The notes under the pieces are model-generated. The model worked only from the letters and a program-made list of their open reading frames with translations. It was not told the DNA's origin and did no database searches. A stretch of DNA of 64,000 nucleotides, from positions 3,534,001 to 3,598,000 of the forward strand of contig CP053418.1 in the NCBI GenBank assembly GCA_013127575.1, written 5' to 3'. The stretch is from Ramlibacter terrae. Lineage in GTDB: Bacteria; Pseudomonadota; Gammaproteobacteria; Burkholderiales; Burkholderiaceae_C. The translations under genes were made by a program, and so were the position numbers. Of the stretch, positions 16,180-29,503 are shown piece by piece; position 1 is the stretch's first letter, and each line of letters begins with the position of its first letter.

Positions 16180-17620
16180 TCAGACGTTCATCACGGCGAC
16201 GGAGCGGGCGTTCAGGTACGCCTCGAGCGCTTCCGGGCCGCCTTCCGAGCCGTAGCCCGAGTCCTTGATGCCGCCGAAGGGCATCTCGGCGCTGGGCATC
16301 GCCGGCATGTTGATCCACAGCATGCCCACTTCGACCTTGCGCGAGAGCAGGTCGGCGTTCTTCAGCGACTTCGTGAAGGCGTAGCCGGCCAGTCCGAACG
16401 AAAGGCGGTTGGCTTCGGCGATCGCCTCGTCGAGCGTGTTGAAGGCGCGGATGGCGGCGACGGGGCCGAACGGCTCGTCGTTGAACACCTTGGCTTCGAG
16501 CGGCACGTCCATCAGCACCGTCGGCTCCCAGAAGTTGCCCGCGTCGCCGATGCGCTTGCCGCCGGCCAGCACCTGCGCGCCATGCTTGACGGCGTCTTCG
16601 TGGAACTCGGTCATCGCGGTCAGGCGGCGCGGATTGGCCAGCGGGCCCATCTGCGTGCCTTCGGCCAAACCGTCGCCGACCTTCAGGCCGGTGGCGTACT
16701 TGGCGAGCGCCTGCGCGAAGTCGTTGCGGATGCTCTCGTGCACCAGGAAGCGCGTCGGCGAGATGCAGACCTGGCCCGCGTTGCGGAACTTGGCGGCGCC
16801 GGCCGACTTGACCGCCAGCGCGATATCGGCGTCCTCGGCGATGATCACCGGGGCGTGGCCGCCCAGCTCCATCGTCACGCGCTTCATGTGCTTGCCGGCC
16901 AGCGCGGCCAGTTGCTTGCCCACCGGCGTCGAGCCGGTGAAGGTGATCTTGCGGATCACCGGGTGCGGGATCAGGTAGCTGGAGATCTCGGCGGGGTCGC
17001 CGTAGACCAGGCCCAGCACGCCGGGCGGCAGGCCCGCATCGGCGAACGCCTTGACCAGCGCGGCGGGGCCGGCCGGGGTTTCTTCCGGCGCCTTGACCAG
17101 CATGGAGCAGCCCGCCGCCAGCGCGGCGCCGACCTTGCGCACCACCACGGTTGATCGGGAAGTTCCGGGCGTGAAGGCGGCGACCGGGCCGACCGGGTCC
17201 TTCAGCACCATCTGGCGGATGGCCGGTTGCCGCGCGAAGGCACGATGCGGCCGTAGACGCGGAAGCCCTCTTCGGCGAACCATTCGATGATGTCGGCGGC
17301 GGCCATGGCCTCGCCCTTGGCTTCGGCCAGCGGCTTGCCGTTCTCCTGCGTCAGCAGCGGGGCGATCTCGCCGGCGCGGTCGCGCATCAGGCCGGCGGCC
17401 TTGCGCATCACCTTGCTGCGGTCGGCGGCGGTCATGTTGCGCCAGGTCTCGAAGCCCTTCTGGGCGGCTTCCGTGGCGCGGTCGAGGTCGGCCTTGCCGG
17501 CGTGCGCCACGCGGCCGATTTCCTTGCCCGTGGCCGGGTTGAAGACGGCAAGGCTGCGGCGTCGGCGGCGGCATCCTGCCACTCGCCGTTGATGAAGAGC
17601 TGGGTGTTGGGGTAGGTCAT
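16180..17620 (-). CDS. gabD: NAD(P)-dependent succinate-semialdehyde dehydrogenase (frameshifted)
   Basis: Aldehyde dehydrogenase of 480 residues starting [16 protein letters not shown]. The general base lies in [12 protein letters not shown] and the nucleophile in [32 protein letters not shown] near the end fits GabD-type enzymes, which oxidise succinate semialdehyde to succinate. The conserved TPWNFPINQVVRK motif is garbled as [13 protein letters not shown] by two opposite indels, each in a CCWGG site (17147-17163). Further breaks near 17550 and 17235. It stands alone. Confidence 0.85.
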
Positions 17621-17711
17621 CGCGATCCTCGTGCGCAAACGTTGCGGACCGCGATTATGCGATGCCGGAAAAAGGCGGCTCGCGCCGCCTTTCACCGTGC
17701 GCCGGGAGCGC

Positions 17712-18290
17712 TCAGTCCTCGCCCATGTGGAGCCAGTCTTCTTCCGGCAGCGCCTGCATGAAGGCCATCACGTTCTCGAGCACGCCCCGGCTTTCCGCCC
17801 ATTCGATCTGCTCGCGGAAGCACAGGCGCTTGGTCAGCGGCGGCGTGACGGCCCAGGCCGCGCCGGTGATCGGCGGCGGCGGGTTCTGCGAGCCGCGCAT
17901 CGACTTGCGCGGCGGCAGCAGCGCGGCGAACTGGACCCAGCGGTCGGGCCGCGGGCAGACGCGGTTGTTGCGGCGTGCCACCAGCATGGCGGCTTCGAGC
18001 GTGAACAGCGGCTGCGCGGCGGCCTTGGGCGCGCGCCCGAGCGGCCCGTGGCCGGACATGGGCCGCGTCTTGGCCCAGCCGGGGGCCTCGCTGGCCGACA
18101 GGCCCTGCGCGCCGGAAGCCGGCGCGGTGTCGGCGAAGCGGTTGTCGTGCTGGTGCGAAATCTCGGAAAACAGGGCCCAGACGGACTCGCCTTCCTTCTC
18201 GATCGCCTCGGGCGCGGGGATGGTGTCGCCCGGCGAATAAGGCACGTCCAGGCTGTGGCGTGACGGGGGTTTCGAATCGCGGCCGGACAT
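17712..18290 (-). CDS. Conserved hypothetical protein, 192 residues
   Basis: An intact frame starting MSGRDSKPPSRHSLDVPYSP. It contains LFTLEAAMLVARRNNRVCPR, PDRWVQFAALLPPR and an acidic end MQALPEEDWLHMGED. No signal peptide, membrane helix or enzyme motif can be seen. Its codon use matches neighbouring genes, so it is likely a real, lineage-specific soluble protein. Confidence 0.65.
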   Translation of the reverse strand: MSGRDSKPPSRHSLDVPYSPGDTIPAPEAIEKEGESVWALFSEISHQHDNRFADTAPASGAQGLSASEAPGWAKTRPMSGHGPLGRAPKAAAQPLFTLEAAMLVARRNNRVCPRPDRWVQFAALLPPRKSMRGSQNPPPPITGAAWAVTPPLTKRLCFREQIEWAESRGVLENVMAFMQALPEEDWLHMGED

Positions 18291-18449
18291 CGTTTGACTC
18301 TATCGTCTGGGTGGACGCGACCGGAGGCGGCGTCAGGTAACTTAAGGTGGAACCCTGCGAGGGTAGTCACAAAGCGGGCCCAGTGCTTAGGGCATCGGCC
18401 GATTGCACGTGAAAAAGTCCGAATCGGCCCCGCTGGCTACACTGCCGCC

Positions 18450-20217
18450 GATGCCTGGTCCCTCCCCCGCCGCTTCCCCCGCTCGCTGTCCGGCCTGCTC
18501 CCGTTCGTGCGGCCCTACCGGCTGCAAGTCTGGCTGGCGGTCGCCTTCCTGCTGCTGGCGGCGGCGGCCATGCTGCTCTTTCCGATAGCGCTGCGTCGCA
18601 TGATCGACGGCGGGCTCGGCGGCGACGCCGGCGACCGGCTGATGACGCTGCGCACGCACTTCGTGGCGCTGTTCGGCGTGGCGGTGGCCGTCGGCCTGTT
18701 CTCGGCCGCGCGCTTCTACCTGGTGAGCTGGGTGGGCGAGCGCGTCACGGCCGACGTCCGCAGCGCCGTCTACGCCCACGTGCTGCAGCAAAGCCCCGAG
18801 TTCTTCGAGAGCACGCAGACCGGCGAGGTGCTGTCGCGCCTGACCACCGACACCACGCTGGTGCAGACGGTGGTCGGCTCCTCGTTCTCGCTCGGGCTGC
18901 GCAACCTGGTGATGGGCCTCGGCGCGCTCGGCATGCTGGTGGTGACGCACCCGTACGTGATGTCGCTGGTGCTGCTGGTGGTCGTGCTGGTCGTGCTCCC
19001 GGCGATGGCCTTCGGGCGGGCGCGTGCGGCGCCTCTCGCGGGCCAGCAGGACCGGGTGGCGGATTCCAGCGCGATCGCGGCGGAGGTGCTCAACGCCATC
19101 CCCGTGGTGCAGGGGTATGCCGCGGAGGCCCGCGAGGCCGAGCGCTTCCGCGTCGCCACCGAGAACGCGTTCCAGACCGGCATCCGCCGCACCCGCGCTC
19201 GCGCGGTCCTGCTGGCGTTCGTGATCATCGCCAACGCGGCGCTGATGCTCTGGGGCCTGTACCGGGGCACCGAAGGCGTGCTGCAGGGCAGGATCACCGC
19301 CGGCCAGCTGGGGCAGGCGGCGTTGTACGTGGCGCTGTTCGCCGGCGCGGTCGCCGTGCTGGGCGAGGTCTACGGCGAAGTGCTCCGCGCCGCCGGCGCC
19401 AGCGAACGGCTGATGGAACTGCTGGCGAGCCGCTCGCCCGTGACCTCGCCCGCGCAGCCGGCGGCGCTGCCGCCGACCGGCGCGGGCAGCGCGCTGGAAG
19501 TGCGCGGCGTGCGCTTCCACTACCCGTCGCGGCCGGCCACGCCGTCGCTGGACGACTTCACGCTATTGGTGCGGCCCGGCGAGACGGTGGCGCTGGTCGG
19601 CCCGAGCGGCGCCGGCAAGACGACCGTGTTCCAGCTGCTGCTGCGCTTCTACGACCCGCAGGCCGGCGCCATTGCGCTCGACGGCGTTCCCATCGCCACG
19701 CTCAGGCTGCAGGACCTGCGCAGCCGCATCGGCGTGGTGCCGCAGGAGCCGGTGGTGTTCTCGGCTTCGGCGCTGGAGAACATCCGCTACGGCCGGCCCG
19801 AAGCAAGCGACGCGGAGGTGCGGGCCGCGGCGCGCGATGCCTACGCGCACGACTTCATCGAAGCCCTGCCCGAGGGCTACGGCACCTTCCTGGGCGAACG
19901 CGGCGTGCGGCTGTCGGGCGGGCAGCGGCAGCGCATCGCGATCGCGCGCGCCATGCTGAAGAACCCGCCCCTGCTGCTGCTGGACGAAGCGACCAGCGCG
20001 CTCGATGCGGAAAGCGAGCGGATGGTGCAGGCGGCGCTGGAATCGGCCATGCGCGACCGGACGACCCGGTGATCGCGCACCGCCGGCCACCGTGCAGCAG
20101 GCCGACCGCATCGTGGTGCTGGACCACGGCCGCATCGTGGAATCCGGAACCCACGACGAGTTGATGGCGGCGGGAGGGGTTTATGCGCGGCTGGCGGGGC
20201 TGCAGTTCATGGTGTGA
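18450..20217 (+). CDS. ABC exporter, fused permease/ATPase (MsbA-like; frameshifted)
   Basis: About 589 residues. Transmembrane domain of six helices ([36 protein letters not shown] and others), then an ATPase domain with Walker [13 protein letters not shown] (near residue 384), signature [14 protein letters not shown] (near 488) and Walker [13 protein letters not shown]. The H-loop (VIAHRLATV) is reached only by restoring CCTGG at 20072 and 20089. A further break near 18480 sits between the ATG and the first helix. Half-transporters of this type export lipids or drugs as dimers; the substrate is unknown. Confidence 0.85.
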
Positions 20218-20235
20218 AGGCGGGAGCGGGAGCGG

Positions 20236-20345
20236 ATACCTCTGAACGCAGAGAGCGCGGAGAAGGCGCAGAAAACGCAGAAGAAACCCTTCCTGATGTC
20301 TTTTCTGCGACTTCTGCGTGCCCTCTGCGCCCTCTGCGTTCAAGG
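20236..20345. repeat. Dispersed palindromic repeat, family A, copy 1
   Basis: About 110 bp with arms TGAACGCAGAGAGCGCGGAG and its near-complement CCCTCTGCGCCCTCTGCGTT, and inner GCAGAAAACGCAGAAG / CTTCTGCG. It lies between the convergent ABC exporter and DUF1178 genes. Three relatives are at 34736, 42970 and 47612. Confidence 0.8.
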
Positions 20346-20365
20346 ATCCCGTATTCGACGGCGAC

Positions 20366-20822
20366 CTACTGCAGCGGGCCCTTGAGACCCTTGGGCACCG
20401 GCAGCGGCAGCACCGAGATGCCCTCTTCCAGCAGCGCCTCGGTTTCCTCCCGCGAGGCCTGCCCGCGGATGCCGCGCTCTGCCGATTCGCCGTAGTGGAT
20501 CTTGCGGGCTTCTTCCGCGAAGCGCTCGCCGACGTCTTCGGTGTTGGCGAGCACGTGGCGCACCATCTTCATCAGCGCGGCCTGCATGGCGGCGTCCGGC
20601 GTGGTCATCACTTCCTGCTTGGCCTCGGCGGGCACGGCCACCGGCGCCGGGGCCGGCGCGCCGAAGTTCAGGCGCGGCGCGCTCGGCATCTTCACGACGT
20701 GCGCGTTGCCGCACAGCGGGCACGTCACCAGTCCGCGACCGAGCTGGTCGGAAGTCGTCTTCGGAGCCGAACCAGCCCTCGAAGCCGTGGCCGTCGCCGC
20801 ATTGGAGGTTGAGGACCTTCAT
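20366..20822 (-). CDS. DUF1178 family protein (frameshifted near 20735)
   Basis: The protein of about 151 residues starts MKVLNLQCGDGHGFEGWFGS and continues with a treble-clef-like pair (TCPLCGNAHVVK). It ends in a helical half (RKIHYGESAERGIRGQASRE) and LPVPKG as in the DUF1178 family, whose role is unknown. The start codon overlaps the stop of the NUDIX gene (ATGA), so it is the last gene of the nuo-linked block. Confidence 0.8.
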
Positions 20823-21402
20823 GGCGCCACAGGTGGGGTCTGCCAGTCGAGTTTCCAGTGGCCGGCCACGACGTTCTGGATCCACAGGGCGGCGGCCAGC
20901 GTCTTGGAGTCGACGATGCTGCCGTCGCGGCACCAGCCGAGGAATTCGTCGGGCGTGGCGGTGAAGACTTCGAGGAACTCGTCCTGGTCCAGCTTCGCCT
21001 TCTTCATCTCGAGCCCGCGCGCGAACCAGACCTGCAGCGCCTCGTTGGCATAGGAGACGGTGGGATACACGGTGAACGCGTGCGCCCATTCGCGCGCCAC
21101 GTAGCCGGTCTCCTCCAGCAGCTCGCGCTGGCCGCAGACCAGCGCCTCCTCGCCCGGATCGATCTTGCCGGCAGGGATCTCGATGACGACTGGCCCGCCG
21201 CGTGGCGGTATTGGCGTTCGAGCACGAGGCGGCCGTCGTCGAGCAGCGGGATCACGGCGACCGCGCCCGGGTGCAGCACGTACTCGCGGGTGGCGCTGTT
21301 GCCGTTGGGCAGGCGCACGGTATCGCGCACCACGTGCAGGAACCTGCCATGGAGCAGTTCCTCGCGGCCGGTGAATTCCTCGACCCGGTGCTTGTCCTTC
21401 AT
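20819..21402 (-). CDS. NUDIX hydrolase, ADP-ribose pyrophosphatase-like (frameshifted)
   Basis: About 194 residues. The NUDIX box GX5EX7REUXEEXGU is visible as GEEALVCGQRELLEETGY, and PNGNSATREYVLHPGAVAVI precedes it as in ADP-ribose pyrophosphatases. After LERQYRHA the frame breaks; restoring G in CCAGG near 21193 gives GQVVIEIPAGKID. The start at 21402 overlaps the DUF2818 stop (ATGA) and its stop overlaps the DUF1178 start, which implies coupled translation. Confidence 0.8.
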
Positions 21403-21701
21403 GTCCTGTGCTTGGCGAGGTAGCGCCACACGAAGCCCGGGAACGCCAGCGTGAGGAACATCGCGCCGGTGATGGCGAAGAACTCCCAGCCCTGCGGCGC
21501 GATCTGGCCGGCGCTCTTCTCGAGCAGCATGCCCAAGCCGCCGACGATGAAATAGAACACCACCAGTTCGGCGAGCCGCAGGCCCAGCCCCTTGCCCCGC
21601 GCCAGCCGCACCACGCCCAGCAGCCGCTGGCTCACGAACGGCAGGTTGGCGGCGATGAAGGCGAGCACGATCACCAGCCAGATGGAAGCCGTCTGCGACA
21701 T
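21399..21701 (-). CDS. DUF2818 family membrane protein
   Basis: 100 residues with three hydrophobic segments ([54 protein letters not shown]). DUF2818 proteins lie directly downstream of nuoN in Burkholderiales, as here (seven bases away), which suggests a link to complex I, but no function is established. Intact frame. Confidence 0.8.
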   Translation of the reverse strand: MSQTASIWLVIVLAFIAANLPFVSQRLLGVVRLARGKGLGLRLAELVVFYFIVGGLGMLLEKSAGQIAPQGWEFFAITGAMFLTLAFPGFVWRYLAKHRT

Positions 21702-21708
21702 CGCCGCG

Positions 21709-23196
21709 TCAGGAGCCGAGGGTCTTGAGGATGGCTTGCGAGCAGAGCGTCAGCAGGCCGCCCGGCAGGATGCCCGGGATCAGCACCAGCGCGCCGTTGA
21801 TGGTGAGCACCACGCGCACGTCGATCGGCGCGGCCACGGTGGTGGCCGTGATCGGGGCGTCGAAGTACATCACCTTCACCACGCGCAGGTAGTAGAAGGC
21901 GGCCACCAGCGACATCATCACGGCGTAGATGGCGAGGCCGACGTAGAAGCCGCTGCCGGAGGCGACCAGCGCTTCGAGCACCACCAGCTTGCCGTAGAAG
22001 CCCACCAGCGGCGGAACGCCGGCCAGCGAGAACAGGCAGATGGCCATGATGCCGGCGTACAGCGGGCTGCGCTGGTTCAGGCCCGCCAGGTCGGCGATCT
22101 CGTCGGATTCGAAGCCTTCGCGCGCCAGCAGCAGGATGATGCCGAAGCTGGCGAGCGCCGTCATCACGTACGTGATGATGTAGAACATCGCCGCGCTGTA
22201 CGCGTCCTGCGCGTTGAGCGTGTTGCCGTTGACGACGCCCGAGGCGAGGCCGAGCAGCACGAAGCCCATCTGGCCGATCGTCGAATAGGCCAGCATGCGC
22301 TTGAGGTTGGTCTGCGCGATGGCGGCCGGGTTGCCGATGAACAGCGACGCCACGGCCAGCACGATCAGCATCTGCTGCCAGTCGATGGCCAGCGGGATCA
22401 TCCCTTCGACCAGCAAGCGGATGCAGATGGCGAACGCCGCCAGTTCCGGTGCGCTGCCCAGCATCACGGTGATGGAGGTCGGCGCGCCCCCGGTAGACGT
22501 CGGGGATCCACATGTGGAACGGCGCGGCGCCCAGCTTGAACGCGAGGCCGGCCACCACGAACACGAGGCCGAACACCAGCACCGAGTGCTTCACACGGCC
22601 GGTCTGGATGATCTTGAACACCGTCTCGATGTCGAGCGAACCGGTGGCGCCGTACATCATCGACAGGCCGTACAGCAGGAAGCCTGAAGCCATCGCGCCC
22701 AGCACGAAGTACTTCATGGCGGCTTCGGTCGCCGTGGCGTTGTCGCGGCGCAAGGCCACCAGCGCGTAGCTGCACAGCGTGAGCAGTTCAGGCCCGGGTA
22801 GATCACCGGGAAGTTGCTGCCGGAGATCATCACGAAGATGCCCAGCAGCGACAGCATGGCCAGCGTGAACAGCTCGCCGCCGCGCAGCATGTCGCGGTCG
22901 CCGGCGTACGGGCGGCCGTAGACCAGGCACACCATCATGGCGAGCGTCGCGAAGCACTTCAGCCAATTGCCCATGGGGTCGGACACGACCATCTTGCCGA
23001 AGGCGTACAGCGTCTCGCCGCGCATGGCGAAGTCGGCGCAGAACCAGGCGACCACGGCCAGCGTGGCCATGGTGAGCCAGTACGTGAGGTCGCGCAGCCG
23101 GCTCTTCACGCCCAGGTCCACCAGCGCGATGACGCAGGCCATCACCAGCAGCAGGATCTCGGGCGAGACGACGATCAGGCTCAGTTTGTCGATCAT
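21709..23196 (-). CDS. nuoN: NADH-quinone oxidoreductase subunit N (frameshifted)
   Basis: Antiporter-like membrane subunit of complex I, about 495 residues with some 14 helices; it takes part in proton pumping. Recognisable blocks: [67 protein letters not shown] and [13 protein letters not shown]. Breaks near 22790 (IYLGLELLTLC restored at two CCTGG sites) and near 22492 ([12 protein letters not shown] at CCAGG). Confidence 0.9.
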
Positions 23197-23209
23197 TTGG
23201 TTTGCTCCG

Positions 23210-24685
23210 TCACAGCTTCGAAACCGCGACGTGCTTCAGGAAGTCGGCCACCGACGCATTCATGATGTCGGTGAAGGGTTTCGGGTGGACGCCCATGTAG
23301 AGGACGGCCGCGGCCAGGATGCCGAGCATCAGGAACTCGCGGGCGCTGATGTCGGTGAGCGTGCGCACGTTGTCGTTGGCCACCGGGCCGAAGTAGACCC
23401 GCTTGACCATCCACAGCGTGTACGACGCGCCGAGGATCAGCGCGGTGGCGGCCCCCGTGCCGATCCAGAAGTTGTGCTTCACGGCGCCCGGGATCACCAT
23501 CCACTCGCCGACGAAGCCCGCGGTGCCCGGGAGGCCCGCGTTGGCCATCGAGAACAGCACGCGAAGGCGGCGAACACCGGCATGGTGTTGGCGACCCCGC
23601 CGTAGTCGGCGATCTGGCGCGAGTGCACGCGGTCGTACAGCACGCCGATGCACAGGAACATGGCGGCCGAGACGAAGCCGTGGGCGATCATCTGCACGAT
23701 ACCGCCGGCGACACCGAGGTCGTTGAAGATGAAGAAGCCGAGCGTGACGAAGCCCATGTGGGCGACCGACGAATAGGCCACCAGCTTCTTCATGTCCTGC
23801 TGCACCATCGCGACCAGGCCGACGTAGATCACGGCGATGAGCGACAGCGCGATCATCAGCCAGGCCCATTCACGGGCGGCGTCGGGCGCGATCGGCATCG
23901 AGAACCGAAGGAAGCCGTAGGCGCCCAGCTTCAGCATGATCGCGGCCAGCACGGCGGAGCCGCCGGTGGGCGCCTCGACGTGCACGTCGGGCAGCCGGTG
24001 TGCACCGGCCACATCGGCACCTTGACGGCGAAGGCCGCGAAGAAGCCGAAGAACAGCAGCGTCTGCGCGGTGCCCGACAGCGGCAGCTTGTGCCACGTGA
24101 GGATGTCGAAGCTGCCGCCGGACTTGGTGTACAGGTACACCAGCGCGATCAGCATCAGCAGCGAGCCGAGCAGCGTGTAGAGGAAGAACTTGAACGCCGC
24201 GTAGATCTTGTTCGGGCCGCCCCAGATGCCGATGATCAGGTACATCGGGATCAGCGTGGCTTCGAAGAACGTGTAGAACAGCACCGCGTCGAGCGCGCAG
24301 AACACGCCGATCATCAGGCCCGAGAGGATCAGGAAGGCGCCGTAGTACTGGTTGACGCGTTCGGTGATCACTTCCCAGCCGGCGATCACGACGACCACGG
24401 TGATGAAGGCCGTGAGCAGCACGAACCAGAACGAGATGCCGTCCACGCCCGGTGGTAGCTGACGTTGAAGCGCGCTATCCAGGGCGCCTTCTCGACGAAC
24501 TGCATCGCCGAGGTTGCGGTGTCGAAGCCGCCGTACAGCGGCAGCGTGACGAGGAAGCTGACGATCGCGCCGATCAGCGCGATCCAGCGCACCGCGCGGG
24601 CTCGGTCGTCGCGCCCCAGCGCGAGCAGGATGACGCCGAAGACGATCGGCGTCCAGATGGCCAGGCTCAAGAGTCCCGTTTGCAT
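23210..24685 (-). CDS. nuoM: NADH-quinone oxidoreductase subunit M (frameshifted)
   Basis: Antiporter-like proton-pumping subunit, about 491 residues, starting [17 protein letters not shown]. It contains [18 protein letters not shown] with the conserved glutamate, [19 protein letters not shown] and [18 protein letters not shown]. Breaks near 24452 ([12 protein letters not shown]) and 23998 ([13 protein letters not shown]) are each repaired by one T in CCTGG; a third, near 23562, is a lost C. Confidence 0.9.
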
Positions 24686-24698
24686 TGTTGTTGTTCCT

Positions 24699-26795
<2,097 letters not shown>

Positions 26796-26817
26796 GTTTC
26801 TTGGGGCTCTTCTGGTC

Positions 26818-27125
26818 TTAGCCCTTGAGGGTGTTCAGTTCTTCGACGCTGATGTTGTTCTTGTTGCGGAACAGCAGCACCAGGATCGCCAGGCCGATCG
26901 CGGATTCGGCGGCGGCGACTGTCAGGATGAAGAACACGAACACTGGCCGTGCATGTCGCCCAGGTAGTAGGAGAACGCCACGAAGTTCATGTTGACCGCC
27001 AGCAGCATCAGTTCGATGCACATCAGCAGCACGATGAGGTTGCGGCGGTTCAGGAAGATGCCGATGACGGACAGCGCGAACAGGATCGCGCCCAGCGTCA
27101 GGTAGTGGCCGAGGGTCAGGCTCAT
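26818..27125 (-). CDS. nuoK: NADH-quinone oxidoreductase subunit K (frameshifted)
   Basis: 102 residues, three helices ([34 protein letters not shown] with the conserved Glu, and [20 protein letters not shown] with a second Glu), forming part of the proton path. The start ATG shares a base with the nuoJ stop. A lost G in CCAGG near 26945 (MHGQVFVFF) breaks the frame. Confidence 0.9.
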
Positions 27126-27790
27126 CACTTGGTCTCCGCGGCCGGGGTGTCGGGCGCTGCAGGCGGGGCGGCGGGGCGCGTCGGCGCCACCTTGATCACC
27201 TGCAGGCGGTCGGAAGCGCGCACGCGCACGGCCTGCGCCGGGTCGAACTGCTTGCTGTCCTTGCGATGGCGCAGCGTCAGCGCGATGGCGGCGATGATCG
27301 CCACCAGCAGCAGCACGGCCGCGATCTCCAGCGGGTACAGGTATTCGGAATAGAGCAGCTTGCCCAGTTCCTTGGTGTTGGAGAACTGCACGCCGGCCTG
27401 TGCCGCCGCGGCGACGCCGGGCAAGGCGCGCGGCTCTTCGCTGGCGCGGAAGCCGCCCATCAGCACGGCCGCCATTTCGAGGGCGATCAACGCGCCGACG
27501 CTGGCCGCGATCGGGAAGTGCTTCCAGAACCCGGCACGCAAGGCGTCGACGTCGATGTCCAGCATCATCACCACGAACAGGAACAGCACCATCACGGCGC
27601 CGACGTAGACCAGCACCAGCGTGATGGCGGGGAACTCGGCGCGCAGCAGCAGCCAGATGCCGGAAGCCCGGAAGAAGGTGAGCACCAGGTACAGCGCGGC
27701 ATACACCGGGTTGCGCGCGGTGATCACGCGGAAGGCCGCGAACAGCAGCACCACCGAGAACAGATAGAAGAGACCGGTTCGGACGTCCAT
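27125..27790 (-). CDS. nuoJ: NADH-quinone oxidoreductase subunit J
   Basis: 221 residues with five membrane helices, including [32 protein letters not shown] (the pi-bulge helix region) and [18 protein letters not shown], plus a proline/alanine-rich C-terminal tail. The frame is open. [13 protein letters not shown] probably reads [11 protein letters not shown]: a CCAGG to CCGGG substitution in the assembly. Confidence 0.9.
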   Translation of the reverse strand: MDVRTGLFYLFSVVLLFAAFRVITARNPVYAALYLVLTFFRASGIWLLLRAEFPAITLVLVYVGAVMVLFLFVVMMLDIDVDALRAGFWKHFPIAASVGALIALEMAAVLMGGFRASEEPRALPGVAAAAQAGVQFSNTKELGKLLYSEYLYPLEIAAVLLLVAIIAAIALTLRHRKDSKQFDPAQAVRVRASDRLQVIKVAPTRPAAPPAAPDTPAAETK

Positions 27791-27812
27791 GTCGTTGTTC
27801 TTTCGCCCGGCT

Positions 27813-28334
27813 TCAGCGGTACTTGGCGTCGGCCGCGCGCCGCTCGGCGATCTCGGCTTCGTAGCGGTCGCCGACGGCCAGCAGCATGTCCTTGGTGAAG
27901 TAAAGGTCGCCGCGCTTCTCGCCGTGGTACTCGAGCACGTGGGTTTCCACGATCGAGTCGACCGGGCAGCTTTCCTCGCAGAAGCCGCAGAAGATGCACT
28001 TGGTCAGGTCGATGTCGTAGCGCGTGGTGCGGCGGGTGCCGTCGGCGCGCTGTTCGCTCTCGATGGTGATCGCCATCGCGGGGCAGACCGCTTCGCACAG
28101 CTTGCAGGCGATGCAGCGCTCTTCGCCGTTCTCGTAGCGGCGCAGCGCGTGCAGGCCGCGGAAGCGCGGCGACAGCGGCGTCTTCTCCTCGGGGAACTGC
28201 ACGGTGATCTTGCGGGCGAAGAAGTACTTGCCCGTGACGCGCAGGCCCTTGAACAGCTCCAGCAGCATGAAGCTGGAGAGGAAGTCCTTCAGCGAAAAGG
28301 CGCTGCGGTTGGGTGCCAGTGTTTGGGAGGACAT
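27813..28334 (-). CDS. nuoI: NADH-quinone oxidoreductase subunit I
   Basis: Ferredoxin-like subunit carrying two [4Fe-4S] clusters (N6a/N6b) that pass electrons toward NuoB. Motifs [16 protein letters not shown] and [16 protein letters not shown]. It starts [14 protein letters not shown], giving 173 residues with an open frame. It is separated from nuoH by 86 bp that hold palindromes. Confidence 0.95.
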   Translation of the reverse strand: MSSQTLAPNRSAFSLKDFLSSFMLLELFKGLRVTGKYFFARKITVQFPEEKTPLSPRFRGLHALRRYENGEERCIACKLCEAVCPAMAITIESEQRADGTRRTTRYDIDLTKCIFCGFCEESCPVDSIVETHVLEYHGEKRGDLYFTKDMLLAVGDRYEAEIAERRAADAKYR

Positions 28335-28420
28335 GTTATGCCTCCCGCCGAGCCGCCTCAAGGGAGGCATGCGCCCCCTCGGGGGCCGCGAACGAACGTG
28401 AGCTTGGGGGCACATGTTTA
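28335..28420. repeat. Palindromic spacer between nuoH and nuoI
   Basis: Contains ATGCCTCCC ... GGGAGGCAT and GCGCCCCCTCGGGGGCCGC followed by CGAACGAACGTGAGC. These are REP-like hairpins typical of Comamonadaceae intergenic DNA. They may stabilise or attenuate the operon mRNA. Confidence 0.6.
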
Positions 28421-29503
28421 TCACTTGAAGATGTTGTACGGGGTTTGCATCCACGCGCCGATCACGATCAGCCAGACCAGCGTGACGGGGATGAAGATCT
28501 TCCAGCCCAGGCGCATGATCTGGTCATAGCGGTAGCGCGGGAAGGTGGAACGGATCCACAGGAACATGGTGACCATGAGGAAGGTCTTGCCGAACAGCCA
28601 GATCCAGCCGGGGATCCAGTTCAGCAGCGGCGCGTCGATGATGGGCAGCCAGCCGCCCGGGAACATGATGACCGCCAGGATCGAGACGAGCCACATGTTG
28701 CAGTACTCGGCCGGGAAGAACATGGCGAAGCTCATGCCCGAGTATTCGACCATGTGGCCGGCGACGATCTCCGACTCGCCTTCGACGACGTCGAACGGGT
28801 GGCGGTTGGTTTCCGCCAGGCCCGAGATGAAGTAGACGAAGAAGATCGGCAGCAGCGGCAGCCAGTTCCACGACAGGACGTTGATGCCGATCGAGGCGAA
28901 GTAGCCGCGGTCCTGCGACAGCACGATCTCGGTCATGTTCAGGCTGCCGGCGACCATCAGCACCACCACCAGGCAGAAGCCCATGGCGATCTCGTAGCTG
29001 ACCATCTGCGCGGAAGCGCGCAGCGCGCCGAGGAAGGCGTACTTCGAGTTCGACGCCCAGCCGGCGATGATCACGCCGTACACCTCGAGCGAGGTGATCG
29101 CCATCAGGAACAGCAGGCCCGCGTTGATGTTCGACAGCGCCGCTTCGGGGCCGAAGGGGATCACGACCCACGCGGCCAGCGCCGGCATGATGGTCATGAT
29201 CGGGCCGAGCAGGAACAGGCCCTTGTTGGCCACCGTCGGAAGGATGATCTCCTTGGTGAGCAGCTTGAGCGCGTCGGCGATCGGGGTCAGCAGGCCGAAC
29301 GGGCCCACGCGGTTCGGGCCGGGCCGCACCTGCGTGAAGCCGATGGCCTTGCGCTCCCACAGCGTGAGGTAGGCGACGGCGCCCAGCAGCGGCAGCACCA
29401 CGGCCACGATCTTGATCAGGTTCCAGACGATGGGCCAGCCGATGCCGGTCCACCACGGCGCGCCGATCAGCCCGTTGCCGAAGCCGTACATCGTGTCGAT
29501 CAT
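28421..29503 (-). CDS. nuoH: NADH-quinone oxidoreductase subunit H
   Basis: 360 residues, eight membrane helices; the heel subunit that forms the quinone chamber with NuoB and NuoD. Conserved loop [20 protein letters not shown] and [19 protein letters not shown] are intact. The frame is fully open. The start ATG overlaps the nuoG stop. Confidence 0.95.
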   Translation of the reverse strand: MIDTMYGFGNGLIGAPWWTGIGWPIVWNLIKIVAVVLPLLGAVAYLTLWERKAIGFTQVRPGPNRVGPFGLLTPIADALKLLTKEIILPTVANKGLFLLGPIMTIMPALAAWVVIPFGPEAALSNINAGLLFLMAITSLEVYGVIIAGWASNSKYAFLGALRASAQMVSYEIAMGFCLVVVLMVAGSLNMTEIVLSQDRGYFASIGINVLSWNWLPLLPIFFVYFISGLAETNRHPFDVVEGESEIVAGHMVEYSGMSFAMFFPAEYCNMWLVSILAVIMFPGGWLPIIDAPLLNWIPGWIWLFGKTFLMVTMFLWIRSTFPRYRYDQIMRLGWKIFIPVTLVWLIVIGAWMQTPYNIFK

